DNA from: Osmia lignaria lignaria
Taxonomy: Eukaryota; Arthropoda; Insecta; Hymenoptera; Megachilidae
Assembly: GCF_051020975.1 (NCBI RefSeq)
Contig: NC_135044.1
Location: forward strand, 3,536,501-3,600,500
DNA length: 64,000 nt
Reading direction: 5' to 3'
The first letter of the stretch is position 1. Every line of letters begins with the position of its first letter. Under the pieces are notes generated by a model. That model searched no databases and was not told the DNA's origin. It saw only the letters and a program-made list of their open reading frames with translations. A program made the position numbers and the translations under genes. This document shows positions 38,171 to 51,314 of this stretch, one piece after another.

Positions 38171-41100
38171 GGATAAAGAGAGCGAGTCGCGGGCGGCACT
38201 TGTGTCAATTGCCGGTCGCTGTTAGCTTAACATTTCCATTGTTCCTGAAAAGGAGCGTGGCTCGAGTGCTATTTGCTTTCAGACGAGGACGGGCGCACTT
38301 CTAATTTCACTGAACAGAAAGCGTGTATCCCACCCCCTATCCTCAGTTGCCCCGTGAAATCGGCACGTAGATGTAGCCAATGCATCGCTCTGTTGGAATT
38401 GAAAACGAGGCAGAATTAACACACATACACACATACGAAAATGAAAAATAAAAAAATGAGGAAGTAGAAGACGAAGAATGGCGAAACAGGGGTGTACCGG
38501 TGCAAATATCGTTGCACCCTTTGTCGGTCGAATTGTGACGATGTAACGGGTTGTTTTCAGCTCGTTAGCGGTAATCGCAAAGACGTCACGCCAGAATGGC
38601 ACATTGTTTCTCGAGGTTTTACTTCTTTTTTTTTTTTATTCGATGTAAAGCTGATGGAGTGGAGGGCTCGTTGCTGGAGCACGCTTTCGAATGCTGTGAA
38701 CGAAAAAGTGCTTCTGCTAACGTGGACGACAGAGGAACGATGTTGACTCACTGATTGGCTCGTTCTTGTTTCTTAACCCCTTGCCTGTTCGTTATCTCGG
38801 CGATTACGTCTGTTCGAGCTAAATGCTCATTGCCTTCATATTAAAGGCGAATAAAGGGATTAAGAAGGTGAATGGCCTTTTTGAGCAGAAAGAACTCCAA
38901 CACAAGTTTTCCAATTAACCCTTCTATATTATACGTTTCACTTTGAGTTTATACGTAAGATTTTATTTTCATTCGCATTACATTCTTGTTTACAATGATC
39001 TGTAAATATCACAAAAGTTGACCAAGTTTTCCAAGTAACAGCACAATCTCTTCCAACATAATTCTTCCCTGCAGAATTATGCTCCAAAAGAATTAATATG
39101 CTTTCTCCTCCCGTGCATCCTCAACTGCTACTTTCAACGACCCTGTTTTCATCCCTTCGACGAAGTTCTTTAATTTACAAGCAACTCGAAACGGAAGTCG
39201 TCGTTACGAGACCATCTCGAGTCCCTTCCGAGTAATAACGTTAAATTAAATCACTTTTTCTTGACTATTATTCCCGAGGAAGAAATCAAGAGAACGAGAA
39301 ACAATCTCGTCCTCACCCCTTCTTTTTTTTCTACTCTTCCATACAAATCTTTCGAGAAACGCGTTCTGTAATCGTAGCAAGATCAAAGGATGCTCGACTT
39401 AATCTCGTAACACGTTTCCACCAGCCTCCTTTCCCAAAGATCGTAGTTGCATCGCCGGTTCTTCTCGCGCTTCCGGCTCGAACCGGCCTCCCCTTTGTCG
39501 CGAAAACTCGTAGAAACGGGAACGTCGTTAAAATAAGAAGAAGAAGAAACTCGGACCCGATGTCTTCTTCGAGCTGGTGTCCTTTCTTCTCCAGCCTTTT
39601 CTTCCACTTTCCTCTTCTCCGCTGTTCTTCACCTTCTGCCACCCCCTTTGGTCCTCTTTTCTTCGTTGTCTTCGAGGCCGTTCTTTTATCTCCACGACCC
39701 TTTCTCGATCGCTTTCTTTGCGCAAGATTGCTCGACGTATTGACCCGAACGTTCCTCGCGTGTGTTATTCGCGAACGCCGCTTGATAAATGCATTGTGAC
39801 GCTTCAAATTGGGACTATATTTACCGGAAGTCGTTGATAGGCTGACAAATATTTTCTTATCGTAAAATTGGAGGGGTAATATGAATTTATTGAAATAAAG
39901 GTAAGAAACAGAAAAGTCTATCAAATGGCACTTTAGTTATAAATTAGAAAACGAAAGTTGGCTGACCAACGACAATCCCTTCTGGGAAAACGGATATTGC
40001 AACAGCCCTCGGATCGAAACGATTTATCGATAGAAGACATAACACAGATTTCTATTCGGTTGTTTCTCATGGGAAGCTCGATCGAATATCGTTCGACTCT
40101 TAAATCACGAAGTTCGCGGTTCGATCAGGAACAACCCCCGAACGCCGTGTGCCCATCCCTCGTATCTTCGACTACACAATGGCTACCTCATATGACGCTG
40201 GGGGATGACACTTTAAATTTAATTTGAACGCGGTATTGTGCCACCAACACCAACCACCGTCATTTTGATCCTCGTCCCTAGAAATGCACCAGTTTCGAGC
40301 CCCTCTCACCCTTTGTCGTTTTCATAATAACCAGTCCACCCTTCTTCTACTTTCTCTCTCCCTCTTTCTTCTTCTTCCATTTTTTTTTCCACGTCTCTCG
40401 TTCCGACTCGCGGAAACGACGACGGAATCTCTTTCTTGTGTTTACCTTCGGAGGCTTTGGTGTCGCGAGGCAACGCGATTCTGTTACATAAATATTGGCT
40501 CGATTTCGGAGTATACACCTTTTACCGGTTCTCCTTTCGACGCGTCGGCTGAGAGGGGCGAGAAAGAAGGAGGGTAAGCTTTTTCCACCAGTAGTATTTT
40601 GTAGCCGCGGATCCGTTGAGAGCTGTTTAATGTCGACGGGGTAATTCGAAATCGAGAAGACGGAAAAATGGATTTTTTTTACTTTTTAACAGATTCAAGA
40701 AGAGATGTATCGAAAATTTCGATATACTTTCTATCAAATGTCACATGGCTCTACGTCTTCATTTCGAAGGTTGCCTCTTAATTTCCCACATCCTCGAGGA
40801 TACTCACCCTTATTTATTCTCGCGAGATGCAAGCTCTGCCCACGGTGTTCTCCACAATACGTCTTTGTATTTATGACCCAGTCGAATAGAGAGCTCAGGC
40901 ATCACGAACGTCGATTCCACGGCTAGGAGGGCATGATCGAAAGGGCATAAAGGGATAGAACTCGTAAATCGCGATCAGACAATGAATCGAACGTGTCGTT
41001 GCACCGATCGTCTCATTTCCCTGCTGACTGGCCCATTTTCACCCCGTTTCTTACAAGACTACGGACATCTTTACGACCCGGAATTTATAACCGATATTAT

Positions 41101-41896
41101 TGTCTATACACGCGTTCCTTCCCTTTCGAGTATCGAAGGTAGACCGATCTCGATTTCGTTCGGAACCGCCCCAAGCTTCATGGCGGATTTATAGGTCGAG
41201 CGTAAAAAGAGGAAGGGGTTCGACGATCTAACGAGAATCGCATGCAACCTTTATTACCATATTATTGCGTTGCATCAGAGCGTTTCGTGCGCGTGTTCCT
41301 TGGGGTGAAAAGCATCTGCTTCGAGGACGTTTCCGCTACCCCTCTTCGTTGCTTGCTCGAATTAATCCCGATCGCAACTGATTCGGTATAATGCTCGTGA
41401 TCTCGATTGAACATTGGCTTTGGGGCTTAACGCGATCGTAAAATTGATTAATCTTGCGATCGTAGTCATGGTGCTTTTGGTGAACTATTTCTCTCATTGG
41501 AACATGTGGTAGAAAATTAAATTCGTTGCTTTATCCATGGAAAATTTCAAATATCATTTATCTGTACATATGTCGTACAGTGTAAATGATTATTGTGGTC
41601 CAATTTTATTTTTCTGTTAATTGAATTAATAATTATTTCCAGATAAAAGATTGGATGAACTTAAATTTTTACTTACCTACTTTTTACTTACCACACGTAT
41701 ATACGTGTCCATCCAACTACACCTTTCATCGCCTTCTTTTTTCTTTATTCCACGAGCACGAATAACCCTCGAATTGACATCAGAAACGAGAGGAGAGTTG
41801 TTCGGTAACGAGATTATCGCCCGAAGTGGCTGTTTCTCGCACTGGCCAGCATTCATCCGTAATATTGCCCATAATATACTTCCACCCTCTTAAGCG

Positions 41897-41932
41897 GCCA
41901 CGGTTAAGGCTACAAAGCGGCTTAACCGTGGC
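41897..41932. repeat. Perfect 12-bp hairpin
   Basis: GCCACGGTTAAG (41897-41908) and CTTAACCGTGGC (41921-41932) are exact inverted complements around a 12-base loop. The left arm and the loop end also share a direct AAGCGG. It is too short for a typical microRNA precursor; it may be a bipartite protein-binding palindrome. Confidence 0.9.
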
Positions 41933-42253
41933 TTTGCCTTTCAGCTTGGAATCTCGAGAGCGCCTACCATTCCGGGGATACGTGCAGCACCGTTCCACTT
42001 TTTCAAAAGGGTCCACTCGCGTGTGCTGGGGTCACTCTCCGGTTGCATGGCCACTAATCGAGAGGTCGGCATTCAGAGTGCCTGTATCAGTGATACGTCA
42101 AAGTGAGGAAAAAAAAGGGAGAACAGTAAGGGATGAGGTGATTTTTTAAATCATTTTCCTCTTTATTGTTCACGTTATTAACTATGATTTTATAACAATT
42201 CAGAGCGTTTCAAATTAGCAGATCCTTGTGATCACAGACTTTTCTACAGAGCA

Positions 42254-42267
42254 CCATTGATTTGCAT
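42254..42267. promoter_or_regulatory. Candidate SOX-POU composite site
   Basis: CCATTGA (42254-42260) overlaps by one base the exact POU octamer ATTTGCAT (42260-42267). SoxB and POU-III proteins are known to bind composite elements together in animals. The orientation here differs from the classic element, so this is suggestive only. Confidence 0.3.
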
Positions 42268-42758
42268 AAAATCAGTTTCGTGATTTCGTCGCATGTGGGT
42301 CGTCCCCGTAGCCACGCATTGTCCATGAAAAATTACCGAAACACGCGACATAGTCCATTCTTCTTTCCCCGGGCCGCTATATCCGCGTACTTATAATGGA
42401 AGCATCCTCCGACCACATTTTTCCATCTTTTTCTCGCTGTTCCTGTTGCTCTCTCACAATGTCATCTTTCTTACTTCCTCTTTTCAGCTTTCTCTCATTC
42501 CACCACAGTAATTTATCACCGCTCATAACAAGGAGCCGCAAGTTTGTACATATTTCAGTCTTGTATCCACCCCAGCCTCCTCTTCAACCCCCTCGTCGTA
42601 CGCTACTCCATCCCCATCCCCCGCCTTTACCTCCCTTTAGCCCCTTCTTCTCTCCTTTCTTATTCACGTGAAAGAAGAAGAAGACAAGAGGGCCTCGAAA
42701 TCTGGGACGAGGTATGCAGAGGGTGGCGAGCAAAGACGTTATTATTTATACGAGCCAT

Positions 42759-42954
42759 TATACAGGGTGTTTCGTAACTGGTGATAGAAACGGAGAAGAG
42801 GGTAGTTTATTATTCGTATTTCTTTAAAATTATACATCAAATGTTAACAATTGAATATTTCATATTTTCCGTCTATACCTTGTTATTTTATTTTATTTGA
42901 ATATATTGTCTTTCATATAATATGTACCCCATCAGTTATGGGACACCCTGTATA
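42759..42954. mobile_element. MITE-like element with TACAGGGTG inverted ends (short form)
   Basis: The left end TATACAGGGTGTTTCGTAAC (from 42759) and the right end (42930-42954), whose complement reads TATACAGGGTGTCCCATAAC, match over about 25 bp with few changes. The element is about 196 bp and non-coding, with an AT-rich interior. Its ends are clearly related to those of the element at 31312-31628, including the TAACTG word after the terminal GGGTGTCCC. Confidence 0.8.
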
Positions 42955-43008
42955 TCAAGCAGAGAGTCGCTCGGAATATTGTTCAAGACGTCCCGCGCAT
43001 ACATTACG

Positions 43009-43041
43009 AGCTGGGAAGGGTGAAAAGCACCCCTCCCAGCT
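43009..43041 (-). repeat. 14-bp hairpin with 5-base loop
   Basis: AGCTGGGAAGGGTG (43009-43022) faces CACCCCTCCCAGCT (43028-43041) across AAAAG. The single mismatch is A-C on the plus strand but G-U on the minus strand, so a minus-strand RNA would fold better. It lies 55 bases after the MITE-like element. Confidence 0.85.
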
Positions 43042-45528
43042 TTTATTACCGCGACCACTTATTTGTTAACATAATATACACATTACAGGGCGACGGCAGC
43101 ACGCGCCACCCTGTGTCGCTGCTTTAACCGTGCCAGACTACGCGACTCTACGGTGGGGTGGCTTTTAGACACGGTGGACGATTTTTCGCCGATTCTACCC
43201 ACCACCCTCGCCGAGCCTTGGCGAGCTCCTTGGGCACTAGGAATCTCGGTGAACAACCACTTACGGGGTTACAACCCCCTCAGCTTACCGTGTTATTGTG
43301 CTTCGATCGTTTGTGTGTTTCTAATGGATAGGGCCACGTGAAACGAGGCTGCAAAAGGAGGATTTTTTTTTCTTCCGTTCCCTTTAATTGCACCTTGAAA
43401 AGGCGTTCGAGGGTTTTCATTACCCATTGCCATTTCAATTTTACCAGCTTATTAGTTAACGACTTTATCATCCCCTGGAAAAGTTACCTACATCCACGGA
43501 GCCCTTCCAAAGGGCGAAAGGGTTAGAATCACCAAAATTCAAGAGCATCTCCTCGATTTATTCGTGGCGTCGATAAAGTTGTATTCTCAGCACGAAGAAT
43601 CGCGATTCTTAATTAAGTAGCCGTGTTAATAAACACTTATTATGTTCGTCCAGATCGGTCACGTTTGCATCGGTTCGGCCTACGGCGATGATTAGATCGA
43701 TTCACGGATAAATCGATTCAATGATTCTTTGATCGGCACCTGGGCTGCCATCGAGAGTACGCCGAATTCTTCATTAAGCCTTAAGGTCCTTTTTCCATCT
43801 CGTCATCGTCTCTTCATCGTCTGGTCGCGATCGTTCTGCACGGTCATCATGGCTCGTGGTGCGGTCTCGTCTTTTATTCGCTCAAACGAGTCGCGTCTTA
43901 AATCATATATATATATATAATTCTCTCGTAGCTCTCTCGCGCGACACGCTTCGTTGCTTCCAATCAGAAAATCCGTGAGAAAGAATGCCGGGGATGAAGA
44001 GGGTGGCCAAGTGAGCAACGATGTTTGCGGCTGCGTACCTTTTATTCGACGAACTGGTAGTTTGAATTGATGAATTGAATCGACCTTTTGAGAGGCCCTA
44101 GGAATACGTGTACGTTCTTTTATCTGTACTACGCGCAGATGAATAAAGCGACATTTGTACCGTGAAGAGAATTACATCGATGTCTAGGTACATTGATAAT
44201 CAGCGGTGATTGAAATGTTGCAATGATACCGAAAATCGTGAGAGTTAATTGAATGAAAGGGGTTAAGGAAACTATTGTCTAAGCGAACGATAGAAAATAT
44301 TGTACATGTGGAGAGAAAACTCTAATTAATTCTTCGCTTAACACCTTGAAAAATGAGATGTGTACCTGAGAACACCGATGAATTGGTGTTCACAAACCGA
44401 GAGATCCCCTTTGCCATTCGCTTTCCATCAACAATTCCCTTTCGATCCCTGTGCGCAGATAGTGTATCGCGAATATCGAACCACGGGATTGTCATCGGGG
44501 CTCGTCATTTTCTTCTTTTTCTCTTTTCTCTCTTTCTCGTTGTTCGCGGGTCGCTTTCTTCCCCGTCGCCGAAACGCGGCGCCGCAATTAATTCGCCTGG
44601 GATTCTCGCGCGTGATTACTCCGACGACACCGGTTTCGGTTCACGATTGGATGGCCTCTGACCCAGGGAAATTCCCCGCGGTACGTAGCCAGGAAAAATC
44701 GCGGGAACGATTGAATGACTCCTGCTCGCGTACCTCGCGGAAGATTCAATGCGTTCTGGCCCGGCTCGTATGTGAAACGAGGCTGCGGATTATAATGGCA
44801 AAGTAGCGGGTTCGCGCCCGGCAACCGACGAATATCAGCCGAAAACAATGCCGCTTTCATATATTCTCCGCACGGATACACGCTAAACTCTCAAAAGTAT
44901 TTTGATCATACGTCGCATGAAATAAATACTTGTTTTTACTAATTAAAGGCGTTCAGTTGGGGCTTACACACACGAATTTCGTTTTATATCATTAAAAGAC
45001 GCGACAATGAAGTTTCTCCGAAGGGTGGTATTTAATTGTAGAGGAATAAATATATGTTTTGTTCGATGATAAACGACGGTAAATATTTTCAGCGAGTGTG
45101 AACAGAATAGCTGCGGCTGAAGTATCCCCTGAAACCAAGCTAGGAGTCGATCAACCGTGAGTATCGATTTGTATCGATACCCCTCGCGTCTATCCAGGTA
45201 TTAACAATAGCTCGGGCTAATGACTATCGAAGACAAGGGGTGACATCGTCCAAAAACTCCCCATCTGTTTCAGCCACTAAATCTTCCCATGGTGATACGT
45301 GCACGTCCTAATCGATTATAGACTTCTGTTTACGGGGATAAATGTATAGAATAGGAGTCGAATCATCCCCTTGTGAACTGTTAGGTCGTTTCCTGCCTCC
45401 GATGGAGGCACCGAATCGCAATCTCTAAACTCTTTTATTTTTCAACATTTTATCAAAAACCGAGGTACGAATTTTTCATATTTCGATATAAAACCATCCA
45501 TGATCGAAGGAAGTCATCATCGTTCACC

Positions 45529-45556
45529 CCTTGATATTAGAACCTTGATATTAGAA
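45529..45556 (+). repeat. 14-bp perfect tandem duplication
   Basis: CCTTGATATTAGAA occurs twice in direct succession. A DRE-type word TATCGATA lies at 45172-45179, within a GTATCGA/TCGATAC inverted repeat. Confidence 0.95.
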
Positions 45557-47635
45557 AAAGAAATTTTTTTTTCCTTGAAATCAAGTCACACATCCCCTAG
45601 GCAGACACAAGGCGGGACTACGATCGAAAGGAGACAATCAAAGAGGAGTCTGAAGGTGAAAAGATGGCGGTAGAGGTGGCAGCCGTTTCGGTGTCTTGGC
45701 CGTTTGGACAACGGCGGCCGTAATAAGAATAGATGGCTTCCCTCGATTCTTGAATGGCCGACTATTAGCAACGAGCCGTACGGGCGACAATGAGACCCGA
45801 CAAACTGATAAATTATACCACGGGCGTATCCGCCGGTGCACCGGTCGCAGGTAAATAGAATTAATCACGCTATAGAAGCCGCGACTCGGCCTACGAACGC
45901 GAGCCCTCGCGAGCTACCAGCCAATATACCAACATGACTATACAATTTTCATAGAGACCCAACTATTTTTTTTTTCCATCCTTTTTTCGATATTTCCTTC
46001 CGTACCCTTTCTTCCACCCAGTGGGATCGGTTCACGGTGACACATGTAACAGTCGAACACCCGATGATTGCTGTGTAATCTCTTTGCTAGCTATTCACGA
46101 ACGCGTTGTTTTTATATGATTTCTAAAATCCTTTGATAATTGGAAGGATTTAGCATCTGGTGATTGAACGAAGCTAAGATTTTATTTCTATATAAAATAG
46201 GACTTTGCGAGTGAATAATTGCAAATTTCTAGTGATTTGATTGGAATCATTGTAATCCGCTAGGATTTGATGACACGTCGGTATGTTGAGTCTTGGAATA
46301 TTCCATTGTGCAAGAGTGCAAAGGGTTGTCTCGGGACTTGTAATTTCAATGCAACTCAATTATAATAGCTATTACGTAGGAAATAATCTTTTTTTTTTCA
46401 TTTTTATGTTTATTTAATATTTCCTAAACACAGTATCGTAGAAAACGTTGTACAGGGTAGAAACATTGAAAGCATGAGACGGTTTAGTGAAACCGATGAG
46501 CCATGAACGATTCAGGACACCTTTGCGCGACCGTATAAAGGGCAACACCGTGAAAAACAATTTATTAGCTATTGTGGGAACAATGTCAATTTGTTGAGGT
46601 CCCAGTGCACCCCTCTTCACGAAACGGTGTCTTACCTTTTCTATCGAAACACAGGAAGGGAAGAAAGAGGAAATCCGAGGGGGAGAAGGTAATTCACGGT
46701 CATTCTCGGTTGTATTGACCCTGTATCGATCAATTTCGTTTCGATTTTATGCGATTAGCCACGGTGTAAAAACGAAGGTAAAGGAAAGCTCCCTTATACC
46801 GGTGTCATCGAAACTTTAGGATTCATGACACTTTCCTCCCTTTCTTCGACCTTCACGTCAATCGAATTCGTGGCGCAACACCGAAGGGCTGGTGAAAAAA
46901 AAATTCACGTTGCACTAAAGGGAAAATTCGTTTCTCTCTGTCACGAAGGTAGCTTATTCGAGAATGGAGGAAAATAAAGGGTAATCGAGGGGTTGGTGTT
47001 TATCTACCCTTGTCTATGAATGTATGGCTAATTTTTTAATTCTACCAAAGGCAAAGCTTTGAACGTAAAATTTTCGATTTTTACCGATACCTCTCGAAGC
47101 TTTCGGTTTTCTGGTTTGGAAGTTTGCAAAAAGGAAAGAGATGAAGGTCCAGAGAAGCGATAGAGATGAAACGAAGAGAAAGTAGGAAAGCGTATACGCA
47201 AGACAGGGTTACTAATCCGTTGCTTGTAACTTGGAACATTATGGATATCGTTGTTTGTACAGCCGCCTGCTGGCTGCCGCGAGAGGTGACAAGGAGGAGA
47301 GGAAGAGGCTCCGCGATCGATGCATTTATGCATGACGCGAGCGGATCGAGCAATAATATTTTCATTCTCCTTTCGCGGCCACACACTCGTGTGCCAAGAA
47401 GCAACCGGGGAACGACGTACAAACGTGGTCACAATACAAGCGAGTACAAATAGAAAGTAAACTCGACCTGAAGATGGGATATGCTGTTTTTTAGTTTGGA
47501 ACTTTGATATTCGGGGATCGAAATTGTTGATACTGTTCGAGTACCTTTTTTAAATCCTTCAATTGATGTTCGTTCGAAGATGAGATTGTCTTTGGAGGGT
47601 GGTAAAACTTCATTATAATGAACTTGAAAATTAAA

Positions 47636-47763
47636 TATCAATTTCATGACAGAAAAGTATCACAAAATAGCACTTGTGATATATCAATTTAAAGCTTAAA
47701 GTTTTCTAAGAACATCTATATAAACGTTTCGTTAGTATTTCTAATACAAAATATTTGACTCGT
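47636..47763 (-). repeat. Third, inverted copy of the Sox21b-intron repeat
   Basis: On the minus strand this reads AACGTTTATATAG, then CTTTAAGC, TTTAAATTGATATATC, ATACTTTT and GTCATGAAAT, in the same order and spacing as both units at 2220-2561. Similarity covers roughly 125 bp. It shows the sequence is a dispersed family present at both ends of the Sox cluster segment. No terminal inverted repeats or coding capacity are evident. Confidence 0.75.
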
Positions 47764-50700
47764 CGTTTTTCAAATGTTCATTTCCAGTAAAAGGACTTTT
47801 ACCATTTCCCTGTAAAATTAATTAAAATAGTAATAATTATCACTCGTCAGGAGACCGTCAGTATAAGACCGTCAGGAATCCCAACAAATCGGGCAAGAAC
47901 CTCCCAGCAAATCCCCATTAGAATACAGATGCACACAAATCACACAGATCACACAGATACACCCTTTAAATTCAAAGGAGCTCTCAAATGAGTCCAATCT
48001 CTGGTTCGAATCGAAGCGAATGAATGGTCGCAATAAACTTTCCAATTCCTATTCGATCCTCGAAGTAGAACAACAGCAACATATCGAGAAACGAAGGTGG
48101 ACGAGGGTGAGGGGTTCGGCGGAGACACGAGGAGGGATATATATTAACAGAGATGCGGCGGCAGAAGAAAGAAAGAAAGAAAATAACAGGTCGAGCCCAG
48201 GAGCCACGGAGAAGGAAGACAAAGGGGGAGCAGAGAATTAAAAGTATCGTGGACAAAGCCGCGGGACAAGACGCGGGAGCTCATTTGGTGTCTCCCGTTG
48301 AATGGGCGTTCATTATGATGCCTCCCGGACTAACAATCGGGTTCATTTTGTCTCTCCTGCTCGTGGCAACAATGCTGCCGGGTGGAGGAGGTGAAGGTTA
48401 CCCTTGCTAGAGGGACAAGGAGAGAGGGCTAGCCTGCCTTGCTTCCCTCCGCCATCTTGACTCCGCCGCGATGTTCTTTTGTCAACTTCCAAAGCAAAGA
48501 GCCAGCGAAAGAAAAAGACGTCGCCGCGGCTGGGAAAAGGGAGGAAGTGACGGCGGACCGGGAAGAAAGAGCTGGACCGATTCGAAGGTGGAAGTACCAT
48601 CGCGGCGAGTGAAACCTGCTTCCACGCTGATGGGAATAGGAGAAACGAGGGAAGAACCGAAAGGATGGAGAAACTGGAAGAGTTTGAAAAAATTTATGGT
48701 GGAACGAAGGAAAATATAATGGGGTAAGAATTTAACCCTTTCGGTGCTGATTGGAATAAAAGAATAGCGTAACTCTTTTATGATTACCTAATTATTCGCT
48801 TATCGAGGATTCAGACAATTTCATAACGAAGAGTATCAGTTAAGCCTTCCTTCTTTATCTTGCACCATGTAAGAGCAATATGGCGGCCACCTGCAAGGAG
48901 AATCACTTTGGAGTGCATCGTTTAACCACGCTGGGCGGTCGGTAGCAGCCACTTTTCTTTTTGTTTCTGCCAGCTTCGCCGTCCAATCGGGGACTCCACT
49001 GAAACTGGCCTCTGAATCGAGTTCCTTCTCTGTCCAGAGACAAAAACTACCTTTCCAAAGCCACTCGTTTCGAATAGAATGGTGGACACCGTGGCTGTTG
49101 ATGCAACATCGATGATGGAATAAAAAACACAACACACGTGTTCGTCGCGTCACATCGGTTTTAATCACGTTCCGCTAATTAAGAACGAGAATTGAACCGT
49201 GGTACGTCGGTTGAAATCGAAAGAAACGCGTTTCATTCTCGCTTTTGTAAATTATTTCTTTTTCTCGTTGACGAAGGAATCTATAAAAGAGGGGTAGGAG
49301 AAAGTCGAGTTTTGCATTTTGCATGTGTTGTAATTTTCTTAATATTCAAGGGATGAAAAGACAATTTTGTTAGATAATTTAAAGATTTAATTGCAAGGAT
49401 AGATTGAAACATTTCTCCTTCTAATCGAAATTTACAACTTGTCAAATAATTAGAAAAATTTAGGAAATTCAAAGAAACAATATAGAGACTGGGTAGAGAA
49501 TAAAAAAAAATGAAAAATCGAATCTTCAACGCTGTTCTATAAAGTCAGCGATGATTTAGCAGGACCCCGTGCAAAAAAGGAGACATAAGACAGTGGATTA
49601 GGTCAACTTTTGTATCCCGGTCGTCCGATCGACTTTTCCCCAGCATCTGGTCGTCGACGGGCATCGCCATTTTTCTCCCTTTTCTCTCCGCGGATTGTTC
49701 AATGGAGCGACAATGCGCGGCGGCCGGACCGCTGCTGGTCAATTTGTTTGAATGGACAACGACAGTGGCAGGCTGACGGGCACAATGGCCGCGTTGGCTG
49801 TCACGGGCATAAATCAATTTCGAGGAAACGTTCGAAGGTGGCACGTTGCATTGAGAACGCCGGCGCGACGCGGTTTTCGCAGTTCACGCGCGCGTTTCGA
49901 TACCCTCTTCTCCCTTCTACCCCCCTCGTCCAGCTTGAAAATCCAGGGAAAAATACGCTATTCACACTTCGACGAGTACTTAGGGGAAGATTTTCGAATT
50001 TCTACCATCTAAGCGTTGTTTAGAAATCGAAGAAACCTCGTCCAATGAAAGTGTAAAAAGAAAAATAATCAGAATTTGCAGCAGTGCTGTGTCCCCTAGA
50101 AACTGACTGGAAATCGTTTTTAATTAGCGGCTGAATCTCCGCGTGAAATCCATCTGCGGCCATTGCTCAACGTTGTTTCGGCTTAGCGCGTGGAAAAAAT
50201 ATTTTCAGAGCAATCTGCTTCGCTTTATACCGCTTGAATTATCTGCGTTTTTTCGAATCGTCGCGTCGCTTCGTCAAACGTTTTTCGGCTTTCGAGCGCG
50301 TTCGTTCGTTCGTTTAATTCGGCGCCAGCTACGAACGATCCGTGCATCATTGTACCACCGTCGTATAATGAAATTCAATTAATATAACGAGCCAATTAAG
50401 CGCATTCTACACTCTGACACCGATGGTCTGGTCCCGGTTCGGTAGACACGGGAAAAGGAAAAAACTTGCTGGTTCGACTTTCATCGGGAACAGCCCTCTC
50501 GTCGCTCGCCCTTTAGCGTTCGCCGCGGTTTTGTAAACGCAACCGGCTCGTTATATCGTAAATTGACGCGATTGTGGTATTACAATTAATACGCGAATTT
50601 CGACTGGTTTTTGTTTCACCGGCGTATCGTGTTTGGAAATTGAAAAGCATACTCGCGATTGCTATTGCATTCTATGCGCTCACTTCGACACGGTTTATCC

Positions 50701-51314
50701 TTCTTTCTTTCATTGTCTTTTTCACTTTAAACGCGGAATCGACTGTTCACAATATTGTAACAATGTTTCTAAAGTTACAGTAAAAAAAAGGATACTATGG
50801 TAAAGTATTAGTTTTTTTAACAATGGAGTGTTAACAAGTTTTTCTGAATAGTTTGAAAGGGTGCTCTTGAATTTAACACGTTGACAATGAAATTAAAAAA
50901 TATTCTAATTAGCATTAACACGTTACATGCCATGTAGGTCACCTGCAAATGACATTATTAGTGTGTAATATGATGGAAAAGAAACAAGACAGTTCTAAAC
51001 AGTATCAATATTATATTCATTTCATAAGATAACAAATAGAAAAGTTTATCATTGTGTCCTAAGTAGTTACAGCGTGTCTGACTACTTTTATCCGTTTCTA
51101 CTGCGACATTTACCCTTCTGACATTCTTATTGATAGTTAGTAACTATTGAAGCTACTTCCATCGATAAAGTTGAAGAGCAGCTGCTAAAGTTGATTCCTG
51201 TAATAAAAAACGAAATCACAAGTTAAATCTTGTACGTGTCTGTATCGACTGAGACTGAGAAGCTCTTTTTCGAAAAGACCGTCACAGGAAGGGTACCTCT
51301 GCCACCATCTAACA

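Larger units (their letters stand above)
34242..41896. other. Intergenic, no supported gene
   Basis: The stretch contains a purine-rich tract near 37961-38170, a pyrimidine-rich tract near 39295-39720, an E-box group at 36103-36181, and SOX heptamers at 34971, 38236 and 40176. A solitary CACCCTGTACA at 35931-35941 resembles an orphan end of the TACAGGGTG element. Long frames here (for example 39331-39924 on the minus strand) follow the low-complexity tracts. Confidence 0.6.
43042..51314. other. Intergenic, no supported gene
   Basis: The stretch contains SOX heptamers at 46303, 49782 and 50820, short CGTCAG (47845, 47856, 47870) and ATCACACAG (47939-47960) direct repeats, and an (AT)n run at 43905-43919. 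None of the open frames shows a recognisable domain. The rest is plain intergenic sequence as far as I can see. Confidence 0.6.

Noticed and set aside
39331..39924. 197-codon open frame on the minus strand
   Set aside because: It follows a long pyrimidine-rich tract on the plus strand and encodes Lys/Arg/Glu-rich low-complexity sequence with no domain.
45172..45179. DRE-type TATCGATA promoter word
   Set aside because: A single occurrence with no gene start nearby; not enough to call a promoter.
47845..47960. Short direct repeats (CGTCAG, ATCACACAG) resembling a repeat array
   Set aside because: Units are too short and irregularly spaced for a CRISPR or satellite array.
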